DNA of 64,000 bases from Nocardioides jiangxiensis (GCF_030580915.1 NZ_JAUQTA010000001.1:1116001-1180000), one strand, 5' to 3'. Shown: positions 25,956 to 35,058, counted from the first letter of the stretch. A program made the numbers and translations. The notes: generated from the letters alone by a model not told the origin.

Positions 25956-26597
25956 TCAGGCCGGAACGACGAGCTGGTCGGCCGCCGCGAGCGGGGCCGC
26001 GACGCGCAGGTGCTCCGGCATCCAGTGGAGGGCGAAGTCACCGGCCTCGTCTGCCAGCCGTGCGGCTGCGGCCATCGTCCGCCAGCGCTCGACCAGCGGG
26101 CTCGAGGCAGCGGTCGCGAGCCAGTGGTGCGCCGTGCGACGGGCGATGTCCTGGGCCAGCTCGTGCACGTCGACGTCGGTGTCGAAGGTCAGGGTGAGCA
26201 CGGTGTAGTCGCCGTCATCGAGCTGGATGACGAGGCGCAGCGCGTCGCCGCGGAGGAAGCCGTGCCCCGCAGAGGCGCCGACGGCGACGATCCAGTCGAG
26301 GCGGACGTGGCCGGCCAGGATGCAGTCGGCGGCCGGTCGGCCGCCCGTGAAGACCACGCGCGCATCCGTGACGAGGACGTCGACACCGCCGCGGCGTACG
26401 ACGATCCCGTCGCGCACGTGCCCGTCGCGCTGGGTGCGGATCGCCAGCGAGCGGGCCTCGAGGTCACGCACGGCGCCGTCCTCGTCGCGCAGCACGACCG
26501 GGAGCTCGGAGCCGGCCGGGTTCACGACCGGGTAGAGCTCGTCGGCCATCAGGCGGTGGGACCGGAGGGCGACAGGGAACGGCACGGCAGAACTCAC
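25956..26597 (-). CDS. Hypothetical protein upstream of ygfZ
   Basis: A 213-residue soluble protein that I do not recognise. It has a beta-rich first half (several short V/I strands, residues 30-120) and a helical second half with many Ala and His residues. There is no signal peptide, membrane helix or obvious catalytic motif. Codon use is like its neighbours, which supports a real gene. It lies 15 bp upstream of ygfZ on the same strand, so it may be linked to it, though ygfZ seems to have its own promoter. GTG 26597 is the first start; ATG 26549 (MADELYPVV) is an alternative. Confidence 0.65.
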   Translation of the reverse strand: MSSAVPFPVALRSHRLMADELYPVVNPAGSELPVVLRDEDGAVRDLEARSLAIRTQRDGHVRDGIVVRRGGVDVLVTDARVVFTGGRPAADCILAGHVRLDWIVAVGASAGHGFLRGDALRLVIQLDDGDYTVLTLTFDTDVDVHELAQDIARRTAHHWLATAASSPLVERWRTMAAAARLADEAGDFALHWMPEHLRVAAPLAAADQLVVPA

Positions 26598-26753
26598 TCA
26601 CGTGGGACGGAAGCGTCCCCCGATGGACACCTTGGCGATGCCCGCTATCCAACTTTTCCGACACGTGCCGTGCAAGGCACAAGCGCTGTGAGACCGCGCA
26701 CATCGGACATCCCGGACCAGGCTCGCTGATCGCGGCGATCGCCGGGCGACCGC

Positions 26754-27158
26754 TCAGCGGCAGTCCCGGCAGGTGCCGAAGACCGTCAGGTGGCCGACGT
26801 CCGGCACGAACCCGTGGTCGGTGTCGAGTCGGTCGAGCAGCGGGCCGAGCAGCTCGGGCCCCACCGAGATGACCGTCCCGCAGGTGCGGCACACGAGGTG
26901 GAAGTGCTCGTGGTCTCCGACGGAGTGGTACGTCGGGGCGCGGTCGCTGAGGTGCGCGTGCCGCACGAGCCCGAGCTCCTCGAGGACCTCGAGGTTGCGG
27001 TAGACGGTCGACAGGCTGAGCGACGGCTGGGCCTCACGGGCGGCGACCAGGACCTCGTCCGGCGTCGCGTGCCCGAGTCGCTCGACGGCGTCGAGGACGA
27101 GGCGGCGCTGCGGGGTGAGCCGCTTGCCGGCCCCCTTGAGCCGGTCGCCGAGGTCCAT
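26754..27158 (-). CDS. Fur-family metal-responsive repressor
   Basis: A 134-residue Fur-superfamily regulator. The N-terminal winged helix contains LTPQRRLVLDAV and STVYRNLEVLEELGLV. The C-terminal dimerisation domain has HEHFHLVC and two CxxC pairs (CRTCG and CRDC at the very end) for structural zinc. Which metal it senses (Fe, Zn or Ni) cannot be decided here. ATG 27158 is chosen because it overlaps the stop of the nitrobindin-like gene (TGATG) and aligns with the family; an upstream GTG at 27188 is possible. Co-transcription with a haem-binding protein suggests a role in metal or oxidative stress control. Confidence 0.9.
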   Translation of the reverse strand: MDLGDRLKGAGKRLTPQRRLVLDAVERLGHATPDEVLVAAREAQPSLSLSTVYRNLEVLEELGLVRHAHLSDRAPTYHSVGDHEHFHLVCRTCGTVISVGPELLGPLLDRLDTDHGFVPDVGHLTVFGTCRDCR

Positions 27159-27673
27159 CAGCCCTTGGCGCGCTGCAACCGCGCCCACAGGTGCGGGGTG
27201 AGCGGCTGGTCCATGGCGGCCATGTCATAGGCGTAGAGCAGGTCACCCTCGACGTTGCCGTAGAGGCGCTTGCCGCCCTGGACCGGCTTGGCGGTCTCGG
27301 TGGCACCGACCGCGTCGGTCACGATCTCGAGCTTGCCGCCCTCGGCGTTGCCGACGTAGATCTCCACGAGGCCGGTGTTGTGCGCCAGCACGAGCTCGAC
27401 CTTCCCGACACCCATGCCGGTCTGCTTGCAGCGCAGGAAGCCGGTCTCGATGGCCGCCTTGCGCACCTCCTCGCCCGTCTCGGGGTCGATGATCCAGCTG
27501 CGCGCCATGTAGTGGAAGAACGGGCGCCCGTCGTGCGTGAAGATCAGCTCCTGGCCGAACTGGAAGCCCTCGATCGTCGGGAAGTCACCGTGGCCGTTGC
27601 CGCGCCACGTGCCGAGCATCCAGGCCACGGGGCCCATGTCGGGGTGCAGGTCGGAAGGAAGCTCGAACACCAT
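27158..27673 (-). CDS. Nitrobindin-like haem-binding beta-barrel protein (THAP4/FABP-like)
   Basis: A 171-residue protein of the nitrobindin family: a ten-stranded barrel that binds ferric haem and isomerises peroxynitrite or stores NO. The family signature GTWRGNGHGDFPTI is at residues 21-34, and the C-terminal PLTPHLWARL contains the His that is the axial haem ligand. ATG 27673 is 7 bp after a TACACT hexamer (minus strand, 27681-27686), so it is likely leaderless. It leads a two-gene unit with the Fur-family regulator, which overlaps its stop codon. Confidence 0.85.
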   Translation of the reverse strand: MVFELPSDLHPDMGPVAWMLGTWRGNGHGDFPTIEGFQFGQELIFTHDGRPFFHYMARSWIIDPETGEEVRKAAIETGFLRCKQTGMGVGKVELVLAHNTGLVEIYVGNAEGGKLEIVTDAVGATETAKPVQGGKRLYGNVEGDLLYAYDMAAMDQPLTPHLWARLQRAKG

Positions 27674-27771
27674 GGCGCGCAGTGTAGTTCGCGGGCCACC
27701 CGCACCCGCGGCCGGCAGGCGCAGACCCGGGCCGTGGCTCCGATCCGACCCGGCGCGCCTACGCTTGGCGC

Positions 27772-28131
27772 ATGCGAGCGCTGAGGATCAAGGTCACCTG
27801 CGGCCCGGAGGACCCCGAACGCTGCAACCAGGCGTTCACGGTCGCGGCTACCGCCGTCGCCGCCGGCGCCGACGTGGGCCTCTGGCTCACCGGCGAGGCC
27901 GCATGGTTCGGCGTGGCGGGGCGCGCCGAGGCATTCGAGCTCCCGCTCGCCGCTCCCCTCGCCGACCTGCGCGACGCGGTGCTCGCGGGCGGTCAGGTGA
28001 CGGTGTGCACGCAGTGTGCCGACCGTCGCGGCATCACCGCCGCCGACCTGATCCCCGGCGTCCGGGTGGCCGGCGCCGCCGTGTTCACCGAGGAGATCCT
28101 CGGCGACGGCGTCCAGGCACTCGTCTACTGA
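27772..28131 (+). CDS. DsrE-family-like protein
   Basis: A 119-residue protein resembling the DsrE/DsrF sulfur-relay fold: an alternating alpha/beta pattern with VTVCTQCADRRG near residue 78, where a Cys-x-x-Cys pair occurs in the position of the family's functional cysteine region. Function in this organism is unknown; sulfur carrier or peroxide-related roles are possible. It starts 6 bp after TACGCT (27760-27765) and is therefore probably leaderless. It is divergent from the nitrobindin-like gene and convergent with the polysaccharide initiator gene. Confidence 0.75.
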   Translation: MRALRIKVTCGPEDPERCNQAFTVAATAVAAGADVGLWLTGEAAWFGVAGRAEAFELPLAAPLADLRDAVLAGGQVTVCTQCADRRGITAADLIPGVRVAGAAVFTEEILGDGVQALVY

Positions 28132-28141
28132 CGACCCCGCC

Positions 28142-28163
28142 CCCGGCGAGCGAGCCTGCCGGG
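28142..28163. terminator. Weak hairpin between convergent genes
   Basis: CCCGGC (28142-28147) pairs with GCCGGG (28158-28163) around a 10-nt loop, between the stop codons of the DsrE-like gene and the WbaP-like gene. Confidence 0.3.
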
Positions 28164-28176
28164 CGGACAGCTCCCG

Positions 28177-29649
28177 TCAGTACGCGCCGCGGCTCATGAC
28201 GACCGCGCGGGCGGTCTTGAGCATGATGATGACGTCGCTGACGATCGACCAGTTGTCGACGTAGTAGAGGTCCATGCGGACCGCCTCCTCGAAGGGGAGG
28301 TCCGAGCGCCCGGAGATCTGCCACAGGCCGGTGAGGCCGGGGCGCACCAGCATGCGGCGGTGCATCTCGGGCGGATAGAGCTCCACCTCGCGAGCCAGCG
28401 GCGGGCGCGGCCCGACGAGCGACATGTCGCCGCGCAGGACGTCGAAGAGCTGCGGAAGCTCGTCGAGGGACCACTTGCGGATCGGCCCGCCGACCTTCGT
28501 CACGCGCGGGTCGTTGCGCATCTTGAAGAGCACGTCGTCGACGTCGTTGAAGTCGCTGAGCTCCGCCAGCTTCTCGTCGGCGTCGACCACCATCGAGCGG
28601 AACTTCGTCATCTTGAACGTCGTGCCGTTGCGGCCCATCCGCTCCTGGCGGAAGAAGACCGGGCCGCGGTCGCCCAGCTTCACCGCGAGAGCGATGGCGA
28701 TCATCAGGGGCGACAGCAGGAGCAGCATCAGCGACGCCACGACGATGTCGAAGGCCCGCTTGGCGAGGCCACCGGCACGACGTACGCCGGGCTCCTCGAT
28801 GTGGACCAGCGGCAGGCCGGCCAGGTGCCGCATGTGGACGCGCGGACCCGCGACGTCGATCAGCGAGGGGACGACGACCAGGTCGACGTTGCGGCCCTCG
28901 AGCTCCCAGCCGATCTGGCGCAGCGCGCGGGACGTCGACGTGCCGCCGCCGCCCACGAGGACGGTGTGGGCGTCGGTGAGCTCGCACGCCTCGACGATCG
29001 ACTCGACACCACCGAAGAGCGGGACGGGGAGGCTGACGTCGGCGGCCTCGCGGCCGAGGCCGGGCACACAGGTGCCGACGACCTGGAAGCCGAGCTGGGG
29101 GGTGCGCCCGAGCTGGGTCATCAGCTCGTCGAGCGCCCCGGGCTCGCAGACGGCGACCACGCGGGTCAGGAGGTGGCCGCGCCGACGGGCACCGTGCACC
29201 ACCTTGCGCACCGCGTAGCGGCCGGCCAGGAGGCCGAGCACCCCGCAGCCGAAGTAGAGGACCACGAACGCACGGTCCATGTGCTGGTCGCCCAGGAAGG
29301 CCACCGCACCCAGCAGCCCCGCCGCGACGCAGCTGCTGGAGACGACGAGCTGGAACTCCTCGTAGCCCGCCCCGAGGACCCGTCGGCGGTAGGCGCCCCG
29401 GAAGCAGAGCGTGCCGAGCCACAGGAGAGCGATCCACGGCGTCACGACGATGTCACGGATGTCGGCGACCGGCCCGTCGGGCAGGTACGGCTCGACGAGC
29501 CCGGTGAACGTGTGGGCGAGGAGGCCCGCTGCGGCCAGGACGGTGACGTCGAGGCCGGCGGCAGCCAGCATGACCAGGCGCAGCTGGCGCACGAGCGACA
29601 CCTGTCGCTGCGCCACCACCGCACTCGGTCGCTCGGCGAGATAGGTCAC
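28177..29649 (-). CDS. Polyprenyl glycosylphosphotransferase (WbaP/ExoY-like initiator)
   Basis: A 490-residue membrane enzyme that transfers a sugar-1-phosphate to undecaprenyl phosphate, the first step of exopolysaccharide repeat-unit synthesis. Four to five N-terminal helices (about 25-150) and a Rossmann-like middle domain (CoA-binding-like, about 150-280) precede the catalytic sugar-transferase domain (about 290-490). This has KRAFDIVVAS at its start, then FRQERMGRNG, KFRSM, LDELPQL, LVGPRPP and RPGLTGLWQ. The sugar is not predictable. The GTG has GAAGGG 12 nt upstream; TAGGCT (29696-29701, minus) is a plausible -10. It is divergent from the Wzz/kinase gene. Confidence 0.93.
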   Translation of the reverse strand: MTYLAERPSAVVAQRQVSLVRQLRLVMLAAAGLDVTVLAAAGLLAHTFTGLVEPYLPDGPVADIRDIVVTPWIALLWLGTLCFRGAYRRRVLGAGYEEFQLVVSSSCVAAGLLGAVAFLGDQHMDRAFVVLYFGCGVLGLLAGRYAVRKVVHGARRRGHLLTRVVAVCEPGALDELMTQLGRTPQLGFQVVGTCVPGLGREAADVSLPVPLFGGVESIVEACELTDAHTVLVGGGGTSTSRALRQIGWELEGRNVDLVVVPSLIDVAGPRVHMRHLAGLPLVHIEEPGVRRAGGLAKRAFDIVVASLMLLLLSPLMIAIALAVKLGDRGPVFFRQERMGRNGTTFKMTKFRSMVVDADEKLAELSDFNDVDDVLFKMRNDPRVTKVGGPIRKWSLDELPQLFDVLRGDMSLVGPRPPLAREVELYPPEMHRRMLVRPGLTGLWQISGRSDLPFEEAVRMDLYYVDNWSIVSDVIIMLKTARAVVMSRGAY

Positions 29650-29836
29650 CCTGATCGAGTCCCTTCACGAAGACCCCCCGGTCACAACGAAAACGAGCCT
29701 ATGCCGCCGGGGTCACGTGTGTATCGCGAATGTCCGTGTTCAAGACATCGTGGCGGGGCGCGGCGTCACGACGTGGACCGCCCCACGTCTAGACTGCGAC
29801 CCGTCTCGGAACGATCCGCCTCAGCAAAGGGTGAAC

Positions 29837-31237
29837 GTGGACTTCAAGGAACTTCTCCGCACTCTCCGACGTCGATGGAAGACCATCGCCGCGATCACGC
29901 TCGTCGCGGTCATCGGGAGTCTCACCCTGTCGCTGCGCGCGACGGAGATCTACCAGTCGACGGCGCAGGTCTTCATCACGACCGACAGCAGCAACGTCCA
30001 GGAGACGGCCCTCGGCAACACCTACACCCAGCAGCGCATGGACACCTATGCGCAGCTGGCCACCCACCGGGTCCTGCTGGCCCAGGTCATCGACCAGCTC
30101 AACCTCGAGCTGTCGCCCACCGACCTGGCTGGCCGGATCCACGCCGAGGTGCAGCCCAACACCACCATCCTCCGGATCACGGTCTCCGACACCGACCCGA
30201 AGAACGCGCAGAAGATCGCGCAGGTCGAGGCGGACCAGCTCGTGGAGTTCCTCCGCAAGCTCGAGACCCCCTCGACCTCCGAGGTGTCGCAGATCCAGCC
30301 GACGGTGACCGACCCGGCCACCTTCAACCCGGTCAAGGTCTCGCCGCAGACCTCGCTGAACCTCGTCGTCGCCCTGCTGATCGGCCTCACGACCGGTATC
30401 GCCGTCGCGATCGCCCGCGAGCTCCTCGACCAGACGGTCAAGTCGGCCACGGACGTCGAGAAGGCTGCCGATGTGCCGCTGATGGCGGCCATCGGCTACG
30501 ACCCGTCGGTCGAGAAGAGCCCCCTCGTGCTCGACATCTCGTCGTTCTCGCCGCGTGCCGAGGCGTTCCGCCTGCTGCGCACGAACCTCCAGTTCCTCGA
30601 CCTGGACCACCCGCCGCGCGCCATCGTCATCACCTCGTCGGTCTCCGGCGAGGGCAAGACGACCTCCTCGACCAACCTCGCGCTCGCCCTGGCCCAGGCC
30701 GGTCGCCGCGTCCTGCTCGTCGACGGCGACCTCCGTCGTCCGCGCGTCGCGCAGCTCATGGGCATGGACGGCTCCATCGGCCTCACCACGGTGCTCGTCG
30801 GCCGGACCAAGCTGGAGGACTCCATCCAGCGACACAAGGAGTCCGGCGTACACGTCCTCGCGTCCGGCCCGACCCCGCCGAACCCGTCGGAGATCCTGCA
30901 GGCCAACGCCACGCACGACCTGCTCGGCCGTCTGCGCGACGCCTACGACATCGTCATCATCGACGCCCCGCCGCTCCTGCCGGTCGCCGACGCGGCGCTG
31001 CTGGCCACGGCCGCTGACGGCGCCATCATCGTCACGCGCCACGGCAAGACCACCCGCGACCAGCTCGAGGGTGCCGCCCACCGCCTGGCGGCCGTCGGCG
31101 CCCGCACCTTCGGCGTCGTGCTCAACATGGCGCCGAAGCGGTTCGGCGAGATGAACTACTACTACTACTACGCCGAGGAGGCCGAGCCGTCCGCCAAGGG
31201 CTCCGGCAAGCGCTCCTCCGGTTCCCGCCGCGCCTGA
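29837..31237 (+). CDS. Wzz-type chain-length regulator fused to a bacterial tyrosine kinase
   Basis: A 466-residue polysaccharide co-polymerase. The N-terminal Wzz domain is bounded by membrane helices at about 19-38 and 177-197. The cytosolic BY-kinase domain carries Walker A (SGEGKTTSS, about 268-277), Walker A' (LLVDGDLRRP, near 293) and Walker B (IVIIDAPP, 373-380). Five consecutive tyrosines (441-445) near the C-terminus form the autophosphorylation cluster that controls oligomer state and polymer export. GTG 29837 is chosen: AAAGG lies 6 nt upstream. TAGACT (29790-29795) is a plausible -10. It heads an operon with the ligase/polymerase and GT61 genes. Confidence 0.93.
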   Translation: MDFKELLRTLRRRWKTIAAITLVAVIGSLTLSLRATEIYQSTAQVFITTDSSNVQETALGNTYTQQRMDTYAQLATHRVLLAQVIDQLNLELSPTDLAGRIHAEVQPNTTILRITVSDTDPKNAQKIAQVEADQLVEFLRKLETPSTSEVSQIQPTVTDPATFNPVKVSPQTSLNLVVALLIGLTTGIAVAIARELLDQTVKSATDVEKAADVPLMAAIGYDPSVEKSPLVLDISSFSPRAEAFRLLRTNLQFLDLDHPPRAIVITSSVSGEGKTTSSTNLALALAQAGRRVLLVDGDLRRPRVAQLMGMDGSIGLTTVLVGRTKLEDSIQRHKESGVHVLASGPTPPNPSEILQANATHDLLGRLRDAYDIVIIDAPPLLPVADAALLATAADGAIIVTRHGKTTRDQLEGAAHRLAAVGARTFGVVLNMAPKRFGEMNYYYYYAEEAEPSAKGSGKRSSGSRRA

Positions 31238-31248
31238 CGCGGCCACCG

Positions 31249-32571
31249 ATGCAGTCCCGCGGTCTGGTCCTCAACGCCGCCGGAGCGATCTTCGCGCTCG
31301 GGCTGGTGTACCTCAGCTTCGGCAACCTGCTGTACGGCGAGGTCGCGATCGTCGTCTGCCTCGGCCTGGGGCTGCTGGTCCTCCTCGGGCCGGACCGCCT
31401 CGGGCTCGGGCTGATGGTGCTCGGCTACTTCCTCGCGCCGCAGGACAACTGGCGACCCTCGGCAGCGGCACCCATCGCGTTCTCGGACGTCGTCATGGCC
31501 CTGGGCTTCGCCCTCATGGCGCCGCGACTGCTGGCCAACCGGATCCGCCTGCCCCTGCTGTTCACGGTCGGCGCGTTCGGCGTCATCGTGACGACCCTGG
31601 CCACCTCCGCCCTCGCCGCCTCGCCCTCGGCCAGCATCAGTCCCGGGATCCGGCTGATCTTCGCCTCGGTCCTGCTGCCGGCGGTGATCGTGCTCTGGGG
31701 TCCGTCGACGGTCTGGGTCAACCGGCTGCTCGGGGCGTACGTCGTGGGCCAGGTCTTCTCGACGATCTACGGCCTGGCCCAGGGCGCGCTGCTCAACAAC
31801 CGCTACCAGGGCACCACCACGCACCCGAACTTCTTCGGCATGTGCGGCCTGCTCTCGGTCGCCGCCTGCTTCCACCTCTACTTCACCGTGCGTCGTGAGT
31901 ACCGCTGGCTCGTGGTGCTCGGCGGCCTCGTCGCGCTGTACTCGATCACGCTGAGCGGCAGCCGGGGCGCCCTGCTCGCGGCCGTCCTGATCATCGCGCT
32001 CTTCCCGTTCGCCGAGCGCTCGGCCCTGTCCATCTGGGGACTGATCATGGCCGCCGTCCTCGCGGTGCCCGGCCTCAACTGGCTGGTCAGCAACTTCCCC
32101 GACAACCCGCTCGTGTCGCGTGTCTTCGGCGGCGAGGACAAGTCCGTCGGCTACTCCGACGACGTCCGCACCAACGCCCTGCACCAGGGCTGGGACCGCT
32201 TCCTGGGGCATCCCATCATCGGCAGCGGCTACGACCAGCTGCTCGAGACGCACAACATCTACCTCCAGGTCGCGATCGCGATCGGAGCGCTGGGCCTCGG
32301 CGCCTGGCTGGTCATGGTCTTCCCGTTCGTGTCCGTCCTGACCACGAGCCACCCGCTCCACCGCCTGGGCTACATCAGCCTCGCCTACCTGGCCATCGGC
32401 ATGACCGAGCCCAGCCTGTGGGAGCGGATGACCTGGGCGCCGATGAGCCTCGCGCTGCTCGCCGCGCTCCCCGGTTCCCACGGGTCCGACGACGAGCCGT
32501 CGCCGGCCCCGGATGCATCGGACGCCTCCGACGCGCAGCCGCCGCGTCGTACTCTCCGCCTGGAGGTCTGA
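31249..32571 (+). CDS. O-antigen ligase/Wzy-like polymerase family protein
   Basis: A 440-residue integral membrane protein with about ten to twelve helices and the Wzy_C/O-antigen-ligase signature in the central region (LSGSRGALLAAVLI near residue 238), followed by a large periplasmic-type loop containing the conserved HNIYLQ stretch near 335. It most likely polymerises lipid-linked repeat units outside the membrane (Wzy) rather than acting as a lipopolysaccharide ligase, since the organism is Gram-positive. It lies 11 bp after the BY-kinase gene and 4 bp before the next gene. Confidence 0.85.
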   Translation: MQSRGLVLNAAGAIFALGLVYLSFGNLLYGEVAIVVCLGLGLLVLLGPDRLGLGLMVLGYFLAPQDNWRPSAAAPIAFSDVVMALGFALMAPRLLANRIRLPLLFTVGAFGVIVTTLATSALAASPSASISPGIRLIFASVLLPAVIVLWGPSTVWVNRLLGAYVVGQVFSTIYGLAQGALLNNRYQGTTTHPNFFGMCGLLSVAACFHLYFTVRREYRWLVVLGGLVALYSITLSGSRGALLAAVLIIALFPFAERSALSIWGLIMAAVLAVPGLNWLVSNFPDNPLVSRVFGGEDKSVGYSDDVRTNALHQGWDRFLGHPIIGSGYDQLLETHNIYLQVAIAIGALGLGAWLVMVFPFVSVLTTSHPLHRLGYISLAYLAIGMTEPSLWERMTWAPMSLALLAALPGSHGSDDEPSPAPDASDASDAQPPRRTLRLEV

Positions 32572-32575
32572 GACC

Positions 32576-33793
32576 GTGCCCCGCCTGCCCGCAGCGCTCG
32601 AGCCTGCCTTCCCGCTGGTGAAGCGTGCGCACCGCGCCGCGACCCGCTCCACCGGGCGCGCGACCCGACGCCTGGCCGCCGCCTCGCCCGGTCCGCGGCG
32701 CCTGCCCGCCACCGGCACCGAGTCCTCGCTGCTGACCGCGCGCCTCGAGCCGGACGCCGTGACCTACCACCCGGCCGGCCCGGCACAGCACGTCGACCGG
32801 GGCGTCGCGGTCGGGTGGCCGGCGGACCACCCCGTCTTCCGTGCCCGTCGCACCTCGGACGTGCCGGCCCGGTTCGTCCTCGACATCGCCGACGGCACCG
32901 TCGTGGGGACCTACGCCGCCCACATCACGCCCGGCGGCATCCTCGACTACGAGACCAGTGACTACTTCGGCATCAAGGGCTGGAAGGAGCACCCGCTCTA
33001 CCTTCGCCCGCGCCTCCCCGAGGCGGAGTACGTCGACGGCACCGTGGCGTCGCTCGGCACGCGCGGCACCTACGGCAACTACTACCACGCGCTCTTCGAC
33101 ATGATCCCGCGCTGGGGCATCCTCCAGGACGCGATGCCCGGGGTCGTGCCCGACGTCCTCTACGCCAACCGCAACACCCGGTTCTCCCGGGAGCTCCTCG
33201 AGATGATCGGGCTCGGCGACGTCCCGGCGCTGGAGCCGACCAAGCACGCGTGCTACCGGGCCAGGCGCCTGCTGGTGCCCTCGCAGCCCAACTACGGCAA
33301 CACCGCTCCCCCGGACACCATCGACTGGCTGCGTACCCACCTGCCGGCCACCCGGCGCACCGACCTGCCGAAGCGCATCTACGTCTCGCGCGGAGCGGGC
33401 CGGAACACCCGTCGCGTGAACAACGAGGACGAGGTGCTGGCGGTGCTCAAGCCGCTCGGCTTCGAGGTCTTCGATCCGGGTGCCGTGTCCGTCCGGGAGC
33501 AGCACGACCAGTTCGCCACCGCCGAGGCCATCGTGGCCCCCCACGGTGCGGCCCTGACCAACCTGGTCTTCGCCAGCCCCGGCGCGAAGGTGCTGGAGTT
33601 CTTCGCGCCGCGTTACGTCGAGACGGTGTACTGGGCGATCACCTCGCAGCTGCCGGACGTGACCTACCGCTACCTGCTCGGCCGCCCGTATGACACCCGT
33701 CCCGCGGGTGCACCGATGGACCGGGTCATGGAGGACATCACCGTCGACCTCGACGACCTCCGGATCGCACTCGAGGACCTCGGCCTGCACTGA
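32576..33793 (+). CDS. Glycosyltransferase family 61 (DUF563) protein
   Basis: A 405-residue predicted glycosyltransferase of the DUF563/GT61 group. The conserved C-terminal half includes IYVSRGAGRNTRRVNNEDE near residue 270, FEVFDPGAVSVREQ, and APHGAALTNLVFA near 320, the nucleotide-sugar-binding part of the family. The N-terminus is basic and has no signal peptide, so it acts in the cytosol on the growing lipid-linked unit. GTG 32576 is set by GGAGG 9 nt upstream; frame extension further 5' overlaps the previous gene. A strong terminator follows at 33818. Confidence 0.85.
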   Translation: MPRLPAALEPAFPLVKRAHRAATRSTGRATRRLAAASPGPRRLPATGTESSLLTARLEPDAVTYHPAGPAQHVDRGVAVGWPADHPVFRARRTSDVPARFVLDIADGTVVGTYAAHITPGGILDYETSDYFGIKGWKEHPLYLRPRLPEAEYVDGTVASLGTRGTYGNYYHALFDMIPRWGILQDAMPGVVPDVLYANRNTRFSRELLEMIGLGDVPALEPTKHACYRARRLLVPSQPNYGNTAPPDTIDWLRTHLPATRRTDLPKRIYVSRGAGRNTRRVNNEDEVLAVLKPLGFEVFDPGAVSVREQHDQFATAEAIVAPHGAALTNLVFASPGAKVLEFFAPRYVETVYWAITSQLPDVTYRYLLGRPYDTRPAGAPMDRVMEDITVDLDDLRIALEDLGLH

Positions 33794-33817
33794 GTCCCCG
33801 GCTGCGCGTCCCGACGA

Positions 33818-33853
33818 CGAAGGCCCGTCACCCCTGCGGGTGACGGGCCTTCG
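33818..33853. terminator. Strong bidirectional hairpin terminator
   Basis: A perfect 16-bp stem (33818-33833 with 33838-33853) and a CTGC loop, between the convergent GT61 and DUF1416 genes. Its outer arm CGAAGGCCCG is shared with the terminator at 1976-2012. Confidence 0.85.
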
Positions 33854-33867
33854 TGGCTGCTGTCAGG

Positions 33868-34164
33868 TCAGAGAGCGATCTCGACCTCGGCGATCGAGCC
33901 GACCGCCGCGATGACCTTGCGGTCGACGGTCTCCGCACCCGGCGCGAGCGTGCGCAGGGTCCACTCGCCGTCACCGGCGAAGAAGCGGAAGTGGCCGGTC
34001 GCGGACACCGGGACCTCGGCCGTGAACTCGCCCGACTTGTCGAGCAGGCGCACGTAGGCGACGCCGACGGGCGAGCCGTCCTTGGTCACCTGGCCCTGGA
34101 TGATGGCCTCGATCTTGGTGTTGATGCCGTCGAGCGGCAGGCCACCCTCAGTAGCTCCACACAT
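33868..34164 (-). CDS. DUF1416 protein, SseC-like, partner of the sulfurtransferase
   Basis: A 98-residue protein of the DUF1416 family, annotated SseC in mycobacteria, with a transthyretin-like beta-sandwich pattern (GQVTKDGSPVGVAYVRLLD, then FRFFAGDGEWTLRTLAPG). Cys2 is conserved in the family. Its biochemical role is not established; it is consistently encoded with a thiosulfate sulfurtransferase, as here (45 bp upstream). It is the last gene of the leader-peptide-controlled operon. Confidence 0.88.
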   Translation of the reverse strand: MCGATEGGLPLDGINTKIEAIIQGQVTKDGSPVGVAYVRLLDKSGEFTAEVPVSATGHFRFFAGDGEWTLRTLAPGAETVDRKVIAAVGSIAEVEIAL

Positions 34165-34209
34165 GTTGCTTGTCTCCTAGAAGTCTCGAGAAGGCGCGAG
34201 CGGTGAGGC

Positions 34210-35058
34210 TCAGGCCTCGCCCGGCTCGTCACCCAGAGCGATCGGAACGCCGACGAGCGAACCGTACTCGGTCCAGGAGCCGTCGTAGTTCTTCACGTTC
34301 GGGGCACCGAGGAGCTCCTGCAGGGCGAACCAGGTGTGCGACGAGCGCTCACCGATGCGGCAGTAGGCGATGGTGTCCTTCGAGAAGTCGACGCCGGCCT
34401 CCTCGTAGATGGCCTTGAGCTCCTCGTTGGAGCGGAAGGTGCCGTCGTCGTTGGCAGCCTTGGACCACGGGACCGACGCGGCGGTCGGGACGTGGCCGGC
34501 GCGCTGGGCCTGCTCCTGCGGGAGGTGGGCCGGGGCGAGGAGGCGACCGGCGAACTCGTCGGGCGACCGGACGTCGACCAGGTTCTGCACGCCGATGGCG
34601 GCGACGACGTCGTCACGGAAGGCGCGGATCGAGAGGTCCTGGTCCTGCGCGGTGTAGGTCGTGGCCTCACGCTTGACCGGCTCGTCGGTCAGCTCGCGGG
34701 CGTCGAGCTCCCACTTCTTGCGGCCGCCGTCGAGGAGCTTGACGTCCTGGTGGCCGTAGAGCTTGAAGTACCAGTAGGCGTAGGCCGCGAACCAGTTGTT
34801 GTTGCCGCCGTAGAGGACGACGGTCGAGTCGTTGGCGACGCCCTTGTCGGACAGGAGCGCCTCGAACTGCTCCTTGTTGACGAAGTCGCGACGGACCTGG
34901 TCCTGGAGGTCGGTAGTCCAGTCGAGCTTGATCGCACCACGGATGTGGGAGCGGTCGTACGCCGAGGTGTCCTCGTCGACCTCGATCAGGACGACCTGCG
35001 GGTTGTCGAGGTTGTCCTCGACCCACTGGGCGGTGACCAGCACGTCTTCGCGAGCCAT
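34210..35058 (-). CDS. Thiosulfate sulfurtransferase (rhodanese, CysA2/SseA-like)
   Basis: A 282-residue two-domain rhodanese that moves sulfane sulfur from thiosulfate or a related donor to a thiol acceptor. The first domain is the inactive copy; the second carries the active-site loop CRIGERSSH with Cys233. Length and loop match the actinobacterial CysA2/CysA3 enzymes. It sits between DUF4395 and DUF1416 genes downstream of a cysteine-containing leader peptide, which indicates control by cysteine supply. Despite the mycobacterial name it is not a sulfate-transport ATPase. Confidence 0.92.
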   Translation of the reverse strand: MAREDVLVTAQWVEDNLDNPQVVLIEVDEDTSAYDRSHIRGAIKLDWTTDLQDQVRRDFVNKEQFEALLSDKGVANDSTVVLYGGNNNWFAAYAYWYFKLYGHQDVKLLDGGRKKWELDARELTDEPVKREATTYTAQDQDLSIRAFRDDVVAAIGVQNLVDVRSPDEFAGRLLAPAHLPQEQAQRAGHVPTAASVPWSKAANDDGTFRSNEELKAIYEEAGVDFSKDTIAYCRIGERSSHTWFALQELLGAPNVKNYDGSWTEYGSLVGVPIALGDEPGEA

